The position numbers and the translations under genes are program-made. Shown here piece by piece: positions 59,352-64,000 of a stretch of 64,000 nt of DNA. The DNA lies in contig NZ_AP026978.1 in the NCBI RefSeq assembly GCF_027924405.1, forward strand, positions 7,006,001 to 7,070,000, in the 5' to 3' direction. Under the pieces are notes generated by a model. That model was not told the DNA's origin, made no database searches, and was given only the letters and a program-made list of their open reading frames with translations. Every line of letters starts with the position of its first letter. Position 1 is the first letter of the stretch. Source of the stretch: Nocardia sputorum. Its GTDB lineage: Bacteria > Actinomycetota > Actinomycetes > Mycobacteriales > Mycobacteriaceae.

Positions 59352-60349
59352 TCGTCCACCTCGCGGAGGAAGGCATCCTGCCGGGCCGGCGTCAGCCAAG
59401 AAGCGCGGAACGAGTTGCGGGCCAGCTCGGCCAGTCGATCGATGCCGAGCCCCGCCTGCTCGGCGAGGGCGAGGTAGTTGTCCGCCACGTATGCCCCGAA
59501 GTAGGCGGGATCGTCACTGTTGACGGTCACCGTCAGCCCGCGGTCGAGCAAGCCGACGATCTCCGCGGACTTCATCTCGGCGGTGACGAACGAGTTCGAC
59601 ACCGGACAGCAGGTGAGCGCGATGCCCTTTGACTTGGCCAGCTCGACCAGACGGTCGTCCGCCACGATGTTCGTCCCGTGGTCGAGGCGGTCCACGGCGA
59701 TGTCCTCCAGCGCCTGGCGGATGTGCTCGACCGAATCCGGCTGGTCGATGTCGCAGTGCATGGTCAGCAGGAATCCTTCCGCGCGGGCGCGCTCGAAGAC
59801 GGCGGCGAACTTGCTGGGCGGGTTGCCGCGCTCGTCGGAATCCAGGCCGACGCCGAGAATCCAGCTCTTGTACGGCAACGCTTCCAGCAACGTCGCCATG
59901 GCGTACTCCGCGGAATGATCGCGCAGGAAGCACAGGATCAGCTCGGCGGATATCCCCAGCTCCCGCCGCGCCCGCGCGATCGCCGAGCGGTATCCGCTGA
60001 TCACCGTGGTGAACGGGACCCCGCGCCCGGTGTGCGCCTGCGGATCGAAGAACAGCTCGACATGACGCACGCCTTGGCCGTGCGCGCGGCGCAGATAGTC
60101 GTAGGCGAGGTCGTGGAAGTCCTCCGGACGCCGCAGCACGCGCATCGCGGGGTAATACACCTGCAGGAACGACGTCAGGTCGTGGAAGCGATAGGTCTGC
60201 TTGACCTCGTCCACGCTTTTCTCCGGCAGCTCGATGCCGTTGCGCCGCGCGAGGCGGAACTTCAGCTCCGGCTCCAGCGTCCCTTCCAGATGCAGGTGCA
60301 GCTCGGCTTTGGGCAGTCCACGGACAAAGGCGGCGAGATCTGAGGCCAT
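59330..60349 (-). CDS. Adenosine/adenine deaminase family protein
   Basis: A 339-residue metal-dependent hydrolase. N-terminal HLHLEG gives two zinc-ligand histidines; further ligands are His in TMHCDI and the Asp in VTVNSDDP, and the segment LDHGTNIVADD carries the catalytic His. GVGLDSDERGNPPSKF is typical of the adenine deaminase branch (bacterial or fungal ADE) rather than standard adenosine deaminase (DLAGDE). It deaminates purine bases or nucleosides in salvage. The gene lies between the RDD/SpoIIM and moxR/DUF58 genes, an insertion relative to M. tuberculosis. Confidence 0.88.
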   Translation of the reverse strand: MASDLAAFVRGLPKAELHLHLEGTLEPELKFRLARRNGIELPEKSVDEVKQTYRFHDLTSFLQVYYPAMRVLRRPEDFHDLAYDYLRRAHGQGVRHVELFFDPQAHTGRGVPFTTVISGYRSAIARARRELGISAELILCFLRDHSAEYAMATLLEALPYKSWILGVGLDSDERGNPPSKFAAVFERARAEGFLLTMHCDIDQPDSVEHIRQALEDIAVDRLDHGTNIVADDRLVELAKSKGIALTCCPVSNSFVTAEMKSAEIVGLLDRGLTVTVNSDDPAYFGAYVADNYLALAEQAGLGIDRLAELARNSFRASWLTPARQDAFLREVDDYVAANG

Positions 60350-60411
60350 GGGGTCATGATCCTCCTCGGCGGCCCCGCGAGGACGTCCTTCGACCAGACC
60401 ACGGCCGGAAC

Positions 60412-61707
60412 TCAGAGGGCCCCGGACTGTTTCAGCTCCAGGTACTCGTCCGCGAGCGCCTCGGGCAACCGTTCCGGGGACGCGGCGACGACCGCGATAC
60501 CGGTGCGGCGCAGCGACTCCTGGACCAGCGCGCGCTCGGCGAGCACGGATTCGGCCGCCGCCGCGGCGTAGAGGTCGGGGAGGCGGTCGCGCCGGGTGGC
60601 GGCCGCGGCGATCTCGGGGTCGGTCACCGAGACGATCAGCACCCGGTGCCGCTGCGCCAGCACCGGCAGCACGGGCAGCAGATTCTCCTCGACCGCGGCG
60701 CCGTCGAGGCTGGTGAACCAGACGACCAGGCTGCGGCGGCGGGTGCGCTGTACGGCCGCCCGCACGAGTCCGGCGCTGTCGGTGTCGACGAGAGCGGGGG
60801 TGATGCCCGCCATCGCGTGCATCAGCTTCAGCTGCAATCCTTTTCCACCGACCCCGCGGACCTCGGCGCGCGGTCGGCGGTCGAAGGCGAGCAGATCGAC
60901 GGTGTCCCCCGCGGCGGCGGCCAGACCGCCGAGCAGCAGGGCCGCCTCGATGCTCGCGTCCAGGCGCGTACCGTCACCCACCCGGCCCGCGCTGATCCGG
61001 CCGGTGTCCAGCAACATCAGCATGTGCCGGTTGCGCTCCGGACGCCAGGTGCGGACCAGGACATCGGTGGCGCGGGCGGTGGCGCGCCAATCGATGGCGC
61101 GCACGTCGTCTCCGGCGACGTACTCGCGGAACGAATCGAATTCGGTGCCCGGTCCGCGCAGATCGGCCACGTTGCTGCCCTCCAGGTGTTGCAGCCTCTT
61201 CACTTTGGAGCGCAACAGCCGTTCGGCGCGGAACGCGGGCAGCGCGCGGATTCGGGCGGGCACGTCGCGCCTGGTCTGGCGCCCAGCCAGTCCGAGCGGG
61301 CCGAGCAGCCGCACCGTGACCTGGCCCGCGACCCGATCGCCACGGTAGGTGGGCGTGAGCGTGGTGCGGAAACGGACCTTGGTGCCCGGGGCGAGGTCGA
61401 GCCGGTGCGTGCGGTGTTCGGGACGCGCACTGTCGGGCCAGTCGTCCCAGACCGTGCCGCGCAGCACCCGGGCTCCGGTGTTGACCGCGACGAGTTCCAC
61501 CTCGGCCGAGCGCCCGAGTCGCACCGTGGTGAGCGCCTCGCGGGACAGCGTGAGATCGCGTGCCCGACCCACCGCGCCCAGGTCGACGAGCAGCCCCGCC
61601 GCCAGGACACAGGTCACCACCACCACGCCGGCCACGGAAGGCAGGACCAGGGTGACGAACAGGGCCGCCACGCCTGCCGCGGCGGCCAGCCGACCGGTGA
61701 CGACCAT
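60412..61707 (-). CDS. DUF58 domain protein (vWA-like)
   Basis: A 431-residue protein. Two N-terminal hydrophobic segments are followed by a beta-rich region and the DUF58 core: DLRGPGTEFDSFREYVAGDDVRAIDWRATARA, then RNRHMLMLLDTGRIS with the metal-site-like D-x-G/S, and a vWA-like C-terminal part. DUF58 proteins act with MoxR AAA ATPases. Start 61707 lies 3 bp after the moxR stop, so they are co-transcribed. Confidence 0.92.
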   Translation of the reverse strand: MVVTGRLAAAAGVAALFVTLVLPSVAGVVVVTCVLAAGLLVDLGAVGRARDLTLSREALTTVRLGRSAEVELVAVNTGARVLRGTVWDDWPDSARPEHRTHRLDLAPGTKVRFRTTLTPTYRGDRVAGQVTVRLLGPLGLAGRQTRRDVPARIRALPAFRAERLLRSKVKRLQHLEGSNVADLRGPGTEFDSFREYVAGDDVRAIDWRATARATDVLVRTWRPERNRHMLMLLDTGRISAGRVGDGTRLDASIEAALLLGGLAAAAGDTVDLLAFDRRPRAEVRGVGGKGLQLKLMHAMAGITPALVDTDSAGLVRAAVQRTRRRSLVVWFTSLDGAAVEENLLPVLPVLAQRHRVLIVSVTDPEIAAAATRRDRLPDLYAAAAAESVLAERALVQESLRRTGIAVVAASPERLPEALADEYLELKQSGAL

Positions 61708-61710
61708 GCG

Positions 61711-62688
<978 letters not shown>

Positions 62689-62755
62689 TCGATCTCCTGT
62701 GGTTCGCGGGTGTTCCCGCATGCCGTGGGCCGGGGGAGGATTGGGCAAAGGCGTC

Positions 62756-63847
62756 TCATCCGACCTCCGATTCGATCCATTCGAGTTGGGCGGCCACCAC
62801 CTGCAGCGTCCACGGATCGGGCACGGGACCGAACAAGGCCGCGCCGATCTGGGCGGTGTCGGCTCCGATGCGCGCGGCGAGCACGGCGACGATGCGGTCC
62901 GGCGGGGTGTCGGCCGTGATGCCGAGCGGGGTGCGAATGCGGCGCAGCGTGGCCGCCCGCAGTTTCCCGGCGACGTGATCGTGATCTTTCGAGCGGCGGT
63001 ACAGGGCGGCCTGCCCGGCGAGCAGTTCGTTCGCCGCCACCTCGACGGGCCGGGGCTCGCGCACCAGCGCGCCCCGCCTGCGGGCACGCCACCACACCAC
63101 CAGTGCGGCGGCGATCAGGAACTGCACGCCGCCGTAGAAGACCGGCGCGGGCAGCCGGTCCCAGATCGGGTCGTCCCCCGCTCCGAAGCCGGGGGCGTCC
63201 GGCGGCGGGACGTCGGGTAGATCCGGAGGCGTTTGCGGCGGCGGCGCCGGAGGAGCGGTCGGCGCGCCGCAGGATTGCAGGGCGCCGTAGACCAGCAGCA
63301 GCAACGTGGCCGCGGCGGCGAGCGCCGCCCAGAAGCGGGGGTTGCGCAGCAGACTCGGCAGCGGTGGCAGCCTGCGCTTGCTGCGCGGCGCCTTCTCCAC
63401 CGCCTCTATCTCCACCGGTTCCGGAGCCGGCGGCGGCGCGGAAGCGGAGAACCGGTCGGCGTATTCCAGCCTGCGGTATTCGTCCTCGGTGGCGCGGCGT
63501 CCGCCGTAGACCACCTCGTCGAAACTGAGTGCGGCGGGCTGGATCTCGGTGGCGGTCTCGAGCGGTAAGGCGGTGGTCACGTCGTCGGCGGTTTCCCGCG
63601 CGGTTCGTGAGCGCCGCACCTCGAGCACACCACCCTGTTCCAGACCACGCAGCACGGCACGGAAGCGTTCGCGCAGGGCGCGATCGAAATCCCGGTGCTG
63701 GGCGGCCGTTTCGGCGGCGGCGCGATGATCGGCGGCCGCGCCGAGCCGTGGTGTGCCGGGCGCCGTGTCGTCGGTCGCGCCTTTGGTCAGCGTGACCTCG
63801 CCCGACTGCTGCGCCGACGGGCTTTCCGGCGGAACGGGACCGCTCAC
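62756..63847 (-). CDS. DUF4129-type membrane protein
   Basis: A 363-residue protein (GTG start with GGAGG). An N-terminal soluble region (DFDRALRERFRAVLRGLEQGG, RTARETADDVTTAL, DEVVYGGRRATEDEYRRLEYADRF) is typical of DUF4129. Two hydrophobic segments follow (FWAALAAAATLLLLVYGALQSC and VFYGGVQFLIAAALVVWW) separated by a Pro-rich extracytoplasmic loop. A C-terminal helical part ends in LQVVAAQLEWIESEVG. DUF4129 and DUF4350 proteins accompany moxR and DUF58 genes; the gene 67 bp downstream is moxR. The start overlaps the next upstream gene by 4 bp. Confidence 0.8.
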   Translation of the reverse strand: MSGPVPPESPSAQQSGEVTLTKGATDDTAPGTPRLGAAADHRAAAETAAQHRDFDRALRERFRAVLRGLEQGGVLEVRRSRTARETADDVTTALPLETATEIQPAALSFDEVVYGGRRATEDEYRRLEYADRFSASAPPPAPEPVEIEAVEKAPRSKRRLPPLPSLLRNPRFWAALAAAATLLLLVYGALQSCGAPTAPPAPPPQTPPDLPDVPPPDAPGFGAGDDPIWDRLPAPVFYGGVQFLIAAALVVWWRARRRGALVREPRPVEVAANELLAGQAALYRRSKDHDHVAGKLRAATLRRIRTPLGITADTPPDRIVAVLAARIGADTAQIGAALFGPVPDPWTLQVVAAQLEWIESEVG

Positions 63848-64000
63848 CGCGCCTCCTGCCTGCGGATGCGGATGTCCAATCCCTCCCTGCGGCAACGGCG
63901 GTCGACGTAGCACACCACCCGCGAGGAACCCTCGACCACTTCGCCGAACGCTGTCAGCAGCAGCACCGCCGACGTGGTCAGCACGATCACCGGCCACCGG
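63844..64000 (-). CDS. Membrane protein, C-terminal part (cut by window edge)
   Basis: The minus-strand frame reads about 52 residues up to the TGA at 63844, including a hydrophobic helix (WPVIVLTTSAVLLLTAF) and a soluble Arg-rich tail (CYVDRRCRREGLDIRIRR). It overlaps the DUF4129 GTG start by 4 bp (GTGA). In related genomes a conserved membrane gene (Rv3690-like) lies here. Confidence 0.65.
   Translation of the reverse strand, partial: RWPVIVLTTSAVLLLTAFGEVVEGSSRVVCYVDRRCRREGLDIRIRRQEAR

Overview
The window looks like the origin-proximal part of a high-GC mycolic-acid actinobacterium, most likely Nocardia or a close relative. The evidence is gene order. DLW-39 small protein, tRNA-Ala, ppiA, a PH-domain membrane protein, crgA, pabA/trpG, then pknB-pknA-pbpA-rodA-pstP-fhaB-fhaA and tRNA-Leu match the Rv0008-Rv0020 region of Mycobacterium tuberculosis as I know it. 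A parS-like site at 16467-16482 fits closeness to oriC. GTG starts and 1-4 bp stop/start overlaps are common throughout.

Layout. 1-5886: a TetR regulator (cut by the window edge) divergent from a four-gene aromatic-type catabolic operon (extradiol dioxygenase-like, FAH-family hydrolase, acyl-CoA ligase, FAD monooxygenase), with two matching palindromes around its -35. 5883-6069: DLW-39 protein and tRNA-Ala. 6097-7804: a plasmid-type ParA/ParB-like pair directly after tRNA-Ala, with two inverted repeats in its promoter region and a terminator. 8075-14948: NlpC/P60 hydrolase, DUF1444 and DUF1275 proteins, an acyl-CoA-dehydrogenase-like protein and a DrrAB-type ABC exporter. 15055-29735: the conserved cell-division, peptidoglycan and phospho-signalling block. 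Kinases PknA/PknB, phosphatase PstP and FHA readers FhaA/FhaB are co-oriented with PbpA and RodA and nearly all overlap.

29826-48247 is the accessory highlight. A single 4,894-residue ORF (31842-46526, minus) begins with a CpnT-like type VII secretion (T7SS) N-terminus. It then carries, in one chain: four tandem LuxR-type helix-turn-helix units, a helical module present twice, a PI-kinase/HipA-like kinase-type module, a papain-like (Tox-PL-like) module, two HExxH modules, an HxxxCxxC motif, a DUF1023-like alpha/beta-hydrolase fold without its nucleophile, and a C-terminal aminoglycoside-phosphotransferase-like domain. A conserved NPxxGxEWG box punctuates it. It is translationally coupled to an upstream WXG100-like protein whose own zincin-like domain has lost its HExxH residues (now RDLGR). 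It is followed by a 463-residue protein that is a candidate immunity factor. I regard this as the most likely undescribed system: a T7SS-linked multi-module effector.

48439-56684: an ABM-barrel protein, a small orphan, an operon of XRE regulator, PLP aminotransferase and transhydrogenase/alanine-dehydrogenase-like protein, then an SDR with what looks like an embedded promoter/operator and leaderless start, a methyltransferase and a secreted propeller-like protein. 57482-64000: SpoIIM-family, RDD, adenine/adenosine deaminase, DUF58, MoxR, a DUF4129-like protein and a partial membrane gene, the moxR-DUF58-spoIIM-RDD neighbourhood. No rRNA, CRISPR array or insertion sequence was seen.
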